DNA of 64,000 bases from Acidobacteriota bacterium (GTDB lineage Bacteria; Acidobacteriota; Terriglobia; Terriglobales; Acidobacteriaceae). Below, one piece after another: positions 46,075 to 54,896 of the stretch. Under the pieces are notes generated by a model. That model was not told the origin of the DNA. It saw only the letters and a list, made by a program, of their open reading frames with translations, and made no database searches. Position 1 is the stretch's first letter, and each line of letters opens with the position of its first letter. The stretch is taken from assembly GCA_003225055.1 (NCBI GenBank), contig QIAU01000124.1, positions 155,778-219,777 on the forward strand, read 5' to 3'. A program made the translations under genes and the position numbers.

Positions 46075-46191
46075 CAGGAGAGCCCGGCGGATGAAGACGG
46101 AGACAAAACCGAGAGCACGCTGGATCGGCAGTAAGGAAAAGCGCCCCAACCAGGAATCCTAATTTGCAACGCGGTTGTTCCGGGGTTTCTC

Positions 46192-48312
46192 ATGATTCTG
46201 GGTGTTTTGCGCAATCGTGGCTCTGGCCGCGTCATCTCTGGTCTTATTTTGTGTTGCATTGTGGCATGTGCCTTGTCGGCCGGCCAGTCGCGGGAACCGT
46301 TTCGTCCCCACCGGATGGACACGGTTCTGTATGGTGTCGCCTACTATCCCGAGTACATGCCTTATGAACGGCTAGATCAGGATATCGGCCTGATGCAGAA
46401 GGCCGGCATCAGCGTGGTGCGAATCGGCGAGTCGAGTTGGGGGCTCTGGGAGCCCGAAGAAGGGAAGTTCGAGTTCGCATGGATGGACCGCGTCGTAGAC
46501 AAGCTGCATGCGGCGGGAATCAAGATTATTCTCGGAACTCCGACCTATTCCATCCCCGCCTGGCTTTACAAGAAGCACCCCGAGATCGTCGTCACACGCC
46601 TGGGCGGCCAAACCCTGTACTATGGCCTGCGTCAGAACACCGATCTCTCCCATCCCACTTACCGCTTCTATTGCGAGCGCATCATCCGAAGACTCCTGGA
46701 ACATTACAAGAATAATCCGGACATCATTGGCTATCAGATTGATAACGAGACTTCCGCGGCCGGCGCTGCCAATCCAGATGTGCAGATTGGCTTTGTAAAT
46801 TACCTGAAGGCCAGGTTCAAGACGACGGATCAGCTCAACAAGGTCTGGGGGCTGAACTACTGGGGGCAGCGGTTGAACGATTGGACCGAAGTTCCGGTGC
46901 GGGATGGAATCATCAATCCGGGCTGGAAGCTGGAGTGGGAGCGCTATTGGCAGCGGATGACCACGGACTTCCTGGCATGGCAGGCGGCGATTGTGAATGA
47001 ATACAAGCGTGCCGATCAGTTTGTGACCCACGACTTCGCAGGCCCGCCAAGGTCGGAGGTGAATGAATGGGACGTGTCGAAGAGCTTGGACATTGTCGCT
47101 GCCAATCCCTATCACGGCACCCAGGACGAGTTCGACGGGGAAACATCGTCGACGGTGGGCGATTATGTGCGCTCGCTCAAGCAAAGCAACTACCTGATCA
47201 CCGAAACCAACGCAGAAGCGATCGGCTGGAACTCGAAGGACCAGATGCCGCCGTACGATGGCCAACTCCGGCTCGACGTGTACACGCATGTAGCTTCGGG
47301 CGCCAACATGGTGGAGTACTGGCACTGGCACTCCATCCACTACGGGCAGGAAACCTATTGGAAGGGCGTTCTCGGCCATGACCTGGAACCGGGCCGGGCT
47401 TATCGGGAGGTGAGTCGCACCGCGCACGAACTTCAGCGCATTGGCCCGGAGATCGTCAACACGCAGCGCAAGAACCAGGTCGCGATCCTCTACAGCAACG
47501 ATTCACTGTACGGAATCAACTTCATGAAATTCAGCGACCGCGTGGACTACAACACGATCCGGCGCCAGATGTATGCAACCCTGTACCGGGCCAACATCGG
47601 CGTCGACTATTTGCTGCCGGAGAGCACAAATTTCTCTGACTACAAGGTGATCGTTGTCCCTCCGTTGTACGTAGCCAGCGACGCATTGCTGAAACGCGTG
47701 GCTGAGTACGTTAACAACGGCGGTCATCTCGTAATGGCTTTCAAGAGCGGGTTCTGCAACGAGAATTCGACGGTTCGCTGGGAAATGGCTCCCGGGCCGT
47801 TGCGCGAAGCGGCAGGGTTTCACTATCAGGAGTTTTCCAACCTCCGTCAGCCCTTGGCCCTGTCTGGCGACCCGTTTCACGCGGGCGCCGAGAACAAGGT
47901 GTCCGACTGGGCTGAGATGATCATCCCGGACACGGCCAAGCCGCTGGCCTTTTACGACCATCCTTTCTTCAGAAAATATCCGGCGATCACGCGCAACCAG
48001 TACGGCAAGGGGACGCTCACCTATGAGGGCACGGTTCTGAGCGACAAACTGCAGGATCAGGTCTTGCTAGGAGTGCTTCAAGATGCAGGCCTGACAGGAC
48101 CGGACCAGAGTCTACCGGCAAGAGTCCGGGTGAAACACGGGATGAACCGAAAGGGCAAGCGGCTCCACTACTACTTCAACTATTCCGGCGACCCAGAAAG
48201 TTTCACTTACGCCTACGGTGCGGGAACGGATCTGCTGACTCAAATGCCGGCACGGCCAAAGCAGACGATTACGGTCAAGGCGTGGGACGCCGCTATCATC
48301 GAGGAAAATTGA
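46192..48312 (+). CDS. Exported GH42 beta-galactosidase
   Basis: A 706-residue enzyme with an N-terminal signal segment (ISGLILCCIVACALSAG). The GH42 TIM barrel starts with YGVAYYPEYMPYERLDQDI and IRIGESSWGLWEPEEG-like sequence (here VVRIGESSWGLWEPEEGKF). The acid/base is E186 in GYQIDNETSA and the nucleophile is E338 in YLITETNAEAIGW. A beta-galactosidase trimerisation domain follows (YKVIVVPPLYVASDALLKRV), then a small C-terminal beta domain. It releases beta-galactose from oligosaccharides, probably in the periplasm. A decayed second GH42 C-terminus lies just downstream. Confidence 0.93.
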   Translation: MILGVLRNRGSGRVISGLILCCIVACALSAGQSREPFRPHRMDTVLYGVAYYPEYMPYERLDQDIGLMQKAGISVVRIGESSWGLWEPEEGKFEFAWMDRVVDKLHAAGIKIILGTPTYSIPAWLYKKHPEIVVTRLGGQTLYYGLRQNTDLSHPTYRFYCERIIRRLLEHYKNNPDIIGYQIDNETSAAGAANPDVQIGFVNYLKARFKTTDQLNKVWGLNYWGQRLNDWTEVPVRDGIINPGWKLEWERYWQRMTTDFLAWQAAIVNEYKRADQFVTHDFAGPPRSEVNEWDVSKSLDIVAANPYHGTQDEFDGETSSTVGDYVRSLKQSNYLITETNAEAIGWNSKDQMPPYDGQLRLDVYTHVASGANMVEYWHWHSIHYGQETYWKGVLGHDLEPGRAYREVSRTAHELQRIGPEIVNTQRKNQVAILYSNDSLYGINFMKFSDRVDYNTIRRQMYATLYRANIGVDYLLPESTNFSDYKVIVVPPLYVASDALLKRVAEYVNNGGHLVMAFKSGFCNENSTVRWEMAPGPLREAAGFHYQEFSNLRQPLALSGDPFHAGAENKVSDWAEMIIPDTAKPLAFYDHPFFRKYPAITRNQYGKGTLTYEGTVLSDKLQDQVLLGVLQDAGLTGPDQSLPARVRVKHGMNRKGKRLHYYFNYSGDPESFTYAYGAGTDLLTQMPARPKQTITVKAWDAAIIEEN

Positions 48313-48389
48313 GAGCGAGGAGCATCTGATCGGGGCTACCCCCCCTTGAATGTGGCCTATGAACTGCGTCATGGCCAACCTAGAAAAGG

Positions 48390-48839
48390 ACTTCCCCATC
48401 TGGGGAGCTTTGGGCAGTGGGCAAGTCACGATCTGGGCCGAGCAGATGAAAGCCTCGGCGCCCGAAACCGAGGTACTCCTGAAGTACGGGAAGAGCAATG
48501 GCTGCTCGACGATCGGCCGGCGATGATCACGCGGAAGCTTGGGAGGGCAGCATAAGCTACATCGGCGCGCTTCTCGACGACAAGGTAATGGCGGTCGCCG
48601 GGAAGAGGATGGCGCAGAACAGCGGCGTGTCCCCGGAATTTGCCCCGGTGCCGGATGGAGTGGAAGTCTGTCCACGAAGTGCTGGGGGAAAGCAGGTCTT
48701 CATCGTCATTAACCATACCCAGGAACGACGCGAAGTCAGCCTGCGTCGCGCCATGAAAGCTCTCTTAGTTAGCTGGGGCGCAAGTTAAAACCTTGAACTG
48801 CCGGGCTACGGCGTGGAGGTTTTGCTTGCCACTCAATAG
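48390..48839 (+). pseudogene. C-terminal remnant of a second GH42 beta-galactosidase
   Basis: Joined frames read FPIWGALGSGQVTIWAEQMK, LLKYGKSNG, LDDRPAMITRKLG, then SISYIGALLDDKVMAVAGKR, PVPDGVEVCPR, KQVFIVINHTQERREVSL and the family end LPGYGVEVLLATQ, stopping at TAG 48837-48839. This is the trimerisation and C-terminal part of a GH42 enzyme from a different subgroup than the intact gene just upstream. The catalytic barrel is absent and at least two frame changes are present, so it is inactive. Confidence 0.65.
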
Positions 48840-48893
48840 CGAGGTAGGGTGCAGACCAGCAGATGCGGCGAAGGACTCGAATCAGATTCTTCA

Positions 48894-49247
48894 ATGCAAA
48901 AACCACGCAAGCCCAGCGACCTCCTCTTCTACATTCTGGCCTCCCTCTTCGGCATTCTGGCAGGGTGGGCTGACGTGAAAATCGGTGACCTACTATTTAC
49001 CGCTTTACTTGTTCTGGCTCCCTGCTTGCTTCTGGGAGCGCTGCGTCCAAGTCGTCCCTGGCGCTGGGTCGTAGTAATTGGAGTGTTTGTCCCCATCGTC
49101 GAGCTCCTGGCGTATCTGGTCATGACCCAGAAACCCTATCGCGCCCAAATCTACGAATCCTTCCTCGCCTTCCTTCCCGGCATCGCCGGAGCCTACGGTG
49201 GCTCCCTGATGCGCGAAGTAATAGACAATTTGCTTCAAGGTAAGTAA
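48894..49247 (+). CDS. Conserved hypothetical membrane protein
   Basis: A 117-residue protein from ATG 48894 with about three to four hydrophobic helices (DLLFYILASLFGILAGWADV, LLFTALLVLAPCLLLGAL, VVVIGVFVPIVELLAYLV, FLAFLPGIAGAYGGSLM). No family is recognised and there are no catalytic motifs. The upstream start at 48849 lies in the debris of the GH42 remnant and is not supported. It is 82 bases upstream of the MBL hydrolase gene and may share its transcript. Confidence 0.6.
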   Translation: MQKPRKPSDLLFYILASLFGILAGWADVKIGDLLFTALLVLAPCLLLGALRPSRPWRWVVVIGVFVPIVELLAYLVMTQKPYRAQIYESFLAFLPGIAGAYGGSLMREVIDNLLQGK

Positions 49248-49329
49248 TTCGACTGATGTCATCATCCGGCGCACGCAACAAGGTCTACCTTAACCACAAA
49301 GTTACTCCCTTTCCACAGCCCATCCAGCT

Positions 49330-50145
49330 ATGCTGCCGAACATGGGAGTTTCGGTCTCGGTGCTGGCCAGCGGCAGCCGAGGAAACACCACCATCGTCGC
49401 CAGCACCAAAACGCGCATCCTGGTGGACGCGGGCATCTCCTGCCGCGAAACCTTCAAGCGCATGAAGGCCCTTGGAGGCGACCCTAACTCCCTTTCCTCC
49501 ATTCTCATCACGCACGAGCATGCCGACCACGTTTACGGGCTGCAAGTCCTGGCGAAGAAGCTGGGCATCCCCGTATTCATGACCGGCGCCACGCATCACG
49601 CCTGGTCGCATATGATGCGCGACACGAATGGCGAGCCCCCAAAGCTGAACAAGCTGGAAACGTTCTCCTCAGGCCGCACCTTCCAGATCGGCGACATTGC
49701 TGTCACCCCGTTCACGATTCCTCACGACGCCGCCGACCCGGTCGGCTTCACTTTCCGCTCCGAGGGCGTCAAGGTAGCCGTGGTGACCGACCTCGGCTAC
49801 ATGCCCGTCAGCGTTGTCGACAACCTGCATGGCTGCGACGTGCTGGTGATGGAGTCCAATCACGATCTGGAAATGCTGCGTGGAGGTCCCTATCCCTGGT
49901 CGGTGAAACAGCGGGTGATGAGCCGCGTCGGCCACCTGTCCAATGAGGCTCTCGCGGAATTCTTCGCCAGCGATTATGATGGAGGTGCGGCGTACGTGGT
50001 GCTGGCCCACCTTTCCGAGCAAAATAATCATCCCGAGATAGCCCGGGGAGCGGCCGAGCGCGCACTAGGGGCTCGTCGGACCCTGCTCCACAACCGCGTA
50101 CTGTTGGCTTCGCAATCCGAACCGCTGGAGCCTATCCGGGTGTAG
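49330..50145 (+). CDS. MBL-fold metallohydrolase, YycJ/WalJ-like
   Basis: A 271-residue cytoplasmic metallo-beta-lactamase-fold protein (ATG 49342 is an alternative start). The N-terminus VSVLASGSRGNTTIV is the hallmark of the YycJ/WalJ subgroup. The metal site is ITHEHADHVYG (H62, H64, D66, H67), followed by FTIPHDAADPVGF (His ligand), AVVTDLGYM (Asp bridge) and VLAHLSEQNNHPE (last His). YycJ proteins are 5'-to-3' DNA exonucleases linked to mismatch repair in Firmicutes; whether the acidobacterial protein shares this is unknown. Length fits the family. Confidence 0.88.
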   Translation: MLPNMGVSVSVLASGSRGNTTIVASTKTRILVDAGISCRETFKRMKALGGDPNSLSSILITHEHADHVYGLQVLAKKLGIPVFMTGATHHAWSHMMRDTNGEPPKLNKLETFSSGRTFQIGDIAVTPFTIPHDAADPVGFTFRSEGVKVAVVTDLGYMPVSVVDNLHGCDVLVMESNHDLEMLRGGPYPWSVKQRVMSRVGHLSNEALAEFFASDYDGGAAYVVLAHLSEQNNHPEIARGAAERALGARRTLLHNRVLLASQSEPLEPIRV

Positions 50146-50151
50146 TTGGTT

Positions 50152-50601
50152 ATGAGTCAAGCGCAGTGCATCGATCCCTTAGTGGGGAAAATCCTGGCGG
50201 GCTGGCGGTACGATATCTCCGGCATCGCTCTCGAGATGCGTGGCGACTACGTGCAGCATCTGGCTGCCTGCGAGCGCTGCCGCTCCCGCCAGCGTTTGCA
50301 CCGCACCATTGATGTTGCCCTGATTGTGCTGGCCTCGGCGTCTGCTGGCGTTTTCCTGCTGGCTTTCGGAGTAATCCGCCACTTCGGTCCGGCCCACGCT
50401 TTCTGGTTGGAAGTGGGCGCGCTGGCTGGATTCGCCCTTTCGGCACTGATCTGGCTGATTGTGGCCGTCGCCACTCCTGCGCCGATGACCGTAGTCGATG
50501 TCGCCAGGCTCGGCGCCCGTCACGTTCACGATCGTTTACCCCAGGAAATTCGCGACCGTCTACCCGAAGATTTGCGCCTGAAAATTACCGGACAGTCATA
50601 G
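50152..50601 (+). CDS. Two-span membrane protein with a zinc-finger-like HxxxCxxC motif
   Basis: A 149-residue protein from ATG 50152, six bases after the MBL gene. Near the N-terminus is HLAACERCRSRQ, the H-x3-C-x2-C pattern seen in anti-sigma-factor zinc domains. Two membrane helices follow (VALIVLASASAGVFLLAFGV and FWLEVGALAGFALSALIWLI), then a charged C-terminal tail (RLPQEIRDRLPEDLRLKI). A cytoplasmic zinc domain joined to a membrane part fits a regulator or scaffold, but no sigma factor gene is adjacent. Function unknown. Confidence 0.65.
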   Translation: MSQAQCIDPLVGKILAGWRYDISGIALEMRGDYVQHLAACERCRSRQRLHRTIDVALIVLASASAGVFLLAFGVIRHFGPAHAFWLEVGALAGFALSALIWLIVAVATPAPMTVVDVARLGARHVHDRLPQEIRDRLPEDLRLKITGQS

Positions 50602-50907
50602 CCTGATCTTGCTCTGAGCGTCTAATCGAATCGAACCGCCATTTCCATTGCCTAGCCGCAGGGGCTATTTGTTATCCCAACGCGCAAGCAGGACAGCCTT
50701 AGCCGTGGGGCGGTGTTGGTTGTTGGTTAGGCCCTTAGGCCCTTAGATTCTTAGTTAGCCCAACCGCGCAAGCGGTGCGACAGACAGAATAGAATGTTTC
50801 AGCCCCGCAGGGGCAGCATGAGAAAGCCGGGAGGGAAGTGCCGGGCCCGCCGGGATAAAATGAGCAAAATCCCGTAGAGGCGGCACCGCTCCGCGCAAGG
50901 CCGAAAT
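50602..50907. other. Non-coding spacer with small repeats and a GC hairpin
   Basis: No gene was seen. The perfect hairpin GCCCC-GCA-GGGGC lies at 50802-50814, within a GC-rich stretch resembling the scattered intergenic elements of acidobacterial genomes. TTAGGCCC occurs twice in tandem at 50727-50742. Confidence 0.5.
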
Positions 50908-51631
50908 TTGCGATCGAAACTGACCTCCAATTTTTGTTGCGAACTCCCGCTCATTCTGCTGCTCGCTATCGCCGCTGTCGCTCAACGAAACACGGATCCC
51001 CAAAACCACTCGCTGCCGGGCGTGCAACATGGTCATGTTGGCATGAAGATGTCGATGTCAGAGTACCCCGGCTCGCTTCCGTCCCCCCGCCAGCTCCGGT
51101 ACGGGGTGGCAACCTGCATCGGCCCCGCAATACATGTGGATGACCACCCGGGAGAAACTGGGAGCTCATGGCTCACGGCGTGATGTTTGTAACTTACAAC
51201 CATCAAAGCGGCCCCCGAGGCGCCGACAAAGCCGAATCGGTCAACTACTTTACTTTATGACCGCGCCTCGGCAGCCGAGCTACGTCGCTCGTTTGGGGAC
51301 GTAAGCACAAAGAACTCAACGGCACCAATCAGAACAGCTACCTCGCCGAATCAACCCTGAATTTCGTGCACCGCACGCCTACACACGCCTGGAACTGGTG
51401 GACAAGGATGAACTGCTCCCCCAAATACCCAGCAGTCCTTCCTTTCGGATCAGAATCTATACGTTCGGTGGGGTACGTGACCTGCTACAGAACCGAGTCG
51501 GCCAGATCGGAGTGGGTGCCGATTTGACCTTCGATTCGAAACTCGGTGCGCTCGTTCCCCTCTACGGACAGAATCCGGTGTCCTTCCGGATCTTTGTCCG
51601 CCTGCACCCAGTGCTCAGCCGCACGCACTGA
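50908..51631 (+). pseudogene. Decayed outer-membrane beta-barrel protein gene with a large internal deletion
   Basis: The first part has a signal peptide (LPLILLLAIAAVAQ) and a His/Met-rich start (HGHVGMKMSMSEYPGS). Joined frames then read TGWQPASAPQYMWMTT and NWELMAHGVMFVTYNHQSGP followed by RGADKAESVNYF. After a stop at about 51258 the sequence jumps to the C-terminal end: ELNGTNQNSYLAESTLNF, YTFGGVRDLLQNRVGQIGVG, then LYGQNPVSFRIFVRLHP. Complete relatives are about twice as long, so the middle is deleted, and at least two frame changes occur. The family is an uncharacterised barrel often found near copper or heavy-metal genes. Confidence 0.55.
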
Positions 51632-51709
51632 CAGCCGGTGTTGCCAACTCCGGCACCGGCTGCAAATTTCCCCCAACCTGCCTGGCAGATTCAGGGCAGA
51701 ATCTCACTC

Positions 51710-52144
51710 ATGAACCCCCAGACTACTGTTCTCAACCTGATCCGTGCCGCCATGCTGATGGCCATCGGGCTCTACATGTTCATCGGTGAAAAGATAGCTG
51801 TTGACCGGTTGTCGGCATCACCCGTGGTATTTCAAGCCATCGCTGCGATCACGATCATGACGGTTGTGGCCCTCTTCGTCCTGCGCCGCATGCTGGTGCT
51901 GCCTGCCGTCGCTACGCTGCAGGCAAGCCCGAACGACGCCCGGGCCTTGGGCCGATGGCGCGCCGGCTACATTGTCAGCTACGCCCTATGCGAGGCCCTT
52001 GCACTCTATGGTTTCGCCTTGCGAGTGCTGGGCTTCCCCTTCTCGGAGGTTGTTCTGTTCTACATAGCCAGCGTGGGACTGCTGCTGTACTACCGTCCAC
52101 AGCTACCTCAGCCCGAGCCACTGGCATCGAATCCATCTATGTAG
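51710..52144 (+). CDS. Small four-helix membrane protein of unknown function
   Basis: A 144-residue protein from ATG 51710. Four hydrophobic helices are visible: NLIRAAMLMAIGLYMFIG, FQAIAAITIMTVVALFVL, the segment around YIVSYALCEALALYGFAL, and SEVVLFYIASVGLLLYY. A short Pro-rich tail ends the chain. The pattern of two helical hairpins is seen in small ion-channel-like or ATP-synthase-like proteins, but no specific family is recognised. No close operon neighbour is present; a PilZ-like gene follows 129 bases later. Confidence 0.6.
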   Translation: MNPQTTVLNLIRAAMLMAIGLYMFIGEKIAVDRLSASPVVFQAIAAITIMTVVALFVLRRMLVLPAVATLQASPNDARALGRWRAGYIVSYALCEALALYGFALRVLGFPFSEVVLFYIASVGLLLYYRPQLPQPEPLASNPSM

Positions 52145-52273
52145 ATCAATCGCGTCGAGACTCTTTAAGCTATTAAAGATAACCCTTGTCCCCCATTGGC
52201 CATTTGGAAGTAGTCCAGTAGACCTTTGGTAATCTGCCGCCCTCCACGTGTGCGTGTCATAGTGGCCAGTGGA

Positions 52274-53005
52274 ATGGCGCCCTCCCCCAATCTGTACTCC
52301 CACCAGCGGGCTCCCCGGGCGAAGCTGGCGGGTTCCATCCTGGTTCTCATTGAACTGGAGAATCAGCAACAATTTCGAGCCAAGCTCAACCAACTTTCCA
52401 TCCATGGCGGTCTTTTGCAGCTCTCAGAACCGTTGGCAGAACAGGTTCTGATGCGGCTGATGTTTCACCTGGGTTCGACGACAGTGCGGGCGCAAGCCGA
52501 AACCATCTCTCCCGTGTGGGCGCCCAATGGTTGCTTGCAGCCCTTTCGTTTCACGGATCTCGGCGAGGACGATCAGCGGCGGCTGGATGCGGACCTGCAA
52601 TCGATGTTTGGGATCGCAAGCGCGATGATTATTGACCCACAGACTATCCTACCCAGTGAAGAAGTTGAGCCCGTTTCTTTGGCTCTCGCCACCAACCCTG
52701 AACCGCAGGCCGTGACCTACATAGATGACAGCCCTCCCCAGGTTGTTCCTCTCGAGGAACCGAACCTGCAGCCTTCCCAAGAGGCCAGCCGCGAGAGTGA
52801 CTTGAACGACTCTGTCAGGGACACGCCGGTGACGGTTTACTTCGACAAGCCCGAAGATGCGCTCCGCTTCACCGTGGCACTGAGCCCGTTGCTCTTTACC
52901 GAGGTCCATTCGCCGGAGGATATGACAAAGCTAGCCCGGGAGGCAGGTAAAGTGACTCGCGTTACGATGCGAGGCATGTTGCAGCCGGCCAGCATGGCCG
53001 ATTGA
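52274..53005 (+). CDS. PilZ-like domain protein
   Basis: A 243-residue cytoplasmic protein from ATG 52274 (the frame extends to a TTG at 52226). The N-terminal 110 residues look like a PilZ beta-barrel: YSHQRAPRAKLAGSILVLIE and LNQLSIHGGLLQLSEPL correspond to the R-x-x-R and (D/N)xSxxG region. PilZ domains bind cyclic di-GMP; here the second motif is LSIHGG, so binding is uncertain. A long acidic linker and a second alpha/beta segment (TVYFDKPEDALRFTVALSPL) follow. A role in motility, polysaccharide or surface regulation is possible, and a polysaccharide synthase gene lies 2 kb downstream. Confidence 0.6.
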   Translation: MAPSPNLYSHQRAPRAKLAGSILVLIELENQQQFRAKLNQLSIHGGLLQLSEPLAEQVLMRLMFHLGSTTVRAQAETISPVWAPNGCLQPFRFTDLGEDDQRRLDADLQSMFGIASAMIIDPQTILPSEEVEPVSLALATNPEPQAVTYIDDSPPQVVPLEEPNLQPSQEASRESDLNDSVRDTPVTVYFDKPEDALRFTVALSPLLFTEVHSPEDMTKLAREAGKVTRVTMRGMLQPASMAD

Positions 53006-53104
53006 AGCGCGACGGCAATCGCAAACCAGGTTTCATTTCTCCATACTTATCCTTCTGAGCCAAGCGAAGAACCCGCTTTCCCCCGAACTCAACGAAACAG
53101 GTGG

Positions 53105-54488
53105 TTACACACCGGCAGGCACCCGCTGTGGCAACGGCTCGAATCGCGCTGTGAAGTGGCGCCGGAACGGCGCCTCATGGCTGAGGCGGAATCCCCGCAG
53201 TTGCTCGCCCCTCTTCCACACGTCCAGAATGACTTCTACCCCATAATCGATGTGCTCTAAGTGTAGACGCGGCGCGGGATGGCGAGCCGCACCAGGTCTA
53301 TCTTGGCGGCTGGTCCGAACCTCAGCGTTCCGATCTCTACGGAACGGATGCCTCCTTCTAAATAAAATACAGCTCGGCGGCGAGCGTGACGCCCGGGAAC
53401 TGCTCCGGAGGAACGTGCGGCAAAAAGCATGCGCATCAAGGTAGACGGCATTCCCGCCGCGCTGCTGAACAATTGGGACACCGCGCTCAGCGATGTGATT
53501 TCCCAGCTACGCAGTCGAGCCCATGCGATATCGGAGGTTATCTTCTTCCAGAGCTTCCTGGTGGCCGACGTCCACAGCTTCCAAATCGCGCCCTGCCAAA
53601 CCCCAATAGGTTGGGTACCCTTCGGTGAGAAATCAGCAGGTTCTTCTCTTTGCTGAGCCAGCGCGTCGTTGTTGGTGCAGAGAAAACCACCGATATTCGC
53701 CAATACGTCTTTCTTTGCCGACAGGGTGCAGCCATCGCCCGCCATAGCTGAACATCTCCCGCGCAATCTGCTTGGGGTTTCTGACTCGTCGCCGGCTTCG
53801 CGCAGCTTGATGAAAATAAGCGTTCTCGGCGAAGCGGGCAGGCTGTCAAAATCGTCGAAATAAAGCGGGATGGCATGCTTACGGCACACGGAGCTGACTT
53901 GCCGCATGTTTTCCATCGAGAGCGGCTGGCCTCCGCCGGAATTGTTGGTCACGGTGAACATCACCACTGGATTTTTGTCGCGCCCGACGCGCGCAATCAG
54001 CGACTCCGGCGCGGCGACCAACAGATGACGAAGTGCTGGCTGCTCTGCTCGCCTTCCGGGATCACCAGGTCCACTGCCTCGGCTTCAACAAACTCGACAT
54101 TGGCGCGGGTGGTGTCGAAATGCGTAATGTCGGGGACGACGTCGCCTTTTTTGCACATCACGCTGAAAAGAATGCGTTCGGCGGCTCGACCCCGGTGCGT
54201 GGGAATGACGTGCCGGTAGCCGAAGACGTCCCGGATAAAATTGCGGAAGTGGCTTCGGCTGCCAGCGTAACTCTCGTCGCCTTCGACCAGGGCGGCCCAC
54301 TGATGCGTCGACATGGCGCCGATAGCGGAATCGGTCAGCAGGTCTATGAGCACATTCTCGGCGTGCAACAGAAACAGGTTGTAATGCGCCGCGCGGAGGA
54401 GTTCCTCACGCTCCGGACGCGCGGTCCAACGAATGAGTTCGACGCTCTTGATGCGGAAGGGCTCGAGTACGGTCTTGGCCGGTGCATG
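53105..54488 (-). pseudogene. Decayed beta-eliminating lyase (tyrosine phenol-lyase/tryptophanase family)
   Basis: Joined minus-strand frames give the family in order: EPFRIKSVELI, HAENVLIDLLTDSAIGAMST, ESYAGSRSHF, VIPTHRGRAAERILF, THFDTTRANVEFVEAEAVDL, VTVTNNSGGGQPLSMENM, then the PLP-lysine region GCTLSAKKDVLANIGGFLCT, GGIRSVEIG, and after a frame change LEHIDYGVEVILDVWK with the end RRHFTARFEPLP. The last stop is TAA 53105-53107. At least four frame changes are needed, and the segment around 54000 (aldimine region) is incomplete. The active gene would cleave tyrosine or tryptophan using pyridoxal phosphate. Confidence 0.75.
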
Positions 54489-54896
54489 GGCGCGGTTCTC
54501 CCTGCTACGACCAGCACACCGCAACCGCGCACAGGTGTCTGCGATGGAGATCACCGGAACGAGTTACTTTGGGGAGCCGTGCTGCGCGGGTCGCGCTGAA
54601 AAACCGTGCGTGCTTCGTATCAGGGCACGTCTTGACAGTTGCGAAAAAGGTAGGGGTTTGGGCGGCACCGCTTTTAGCGCTGCTATAAGCACTTTAATCT
54701 TGATTTAGCGGCTTTTAGCCCCTCAGGTCACCGTTTCAACTTTTTCCGCAGCTTTGCAGACCTGCCGTAAGTGCGATGAAAACATATGCGGCTTCCCCCG
54801 GTGCATTTAGGCGGTTGGACTTCTCAGCGCTTTGAGCCCAGCTGCCGCTCGGCCCGGCGCCCGAGGGCGGCCGTCCCCCCGCGTGGTCCTGCCTTG
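54489..54896. other. Spacer between the lyase pseudogene and the fusion gene
   Basis: About 400 bases with no convincing gene. The short frames here are Arg/Pro/Ala-rich and overlap on both strands. No clear terminator hairpin with a T-run was seen for the fusion gene that ends at 54897. Confidence 0.4.

Noticed and set aside
46372..47427. Minus-strand frame of 351 codons within the GH42 gene
   Set aside because: It is a shadow of the GH42 barrel, which has both catalytic glutamates in place.
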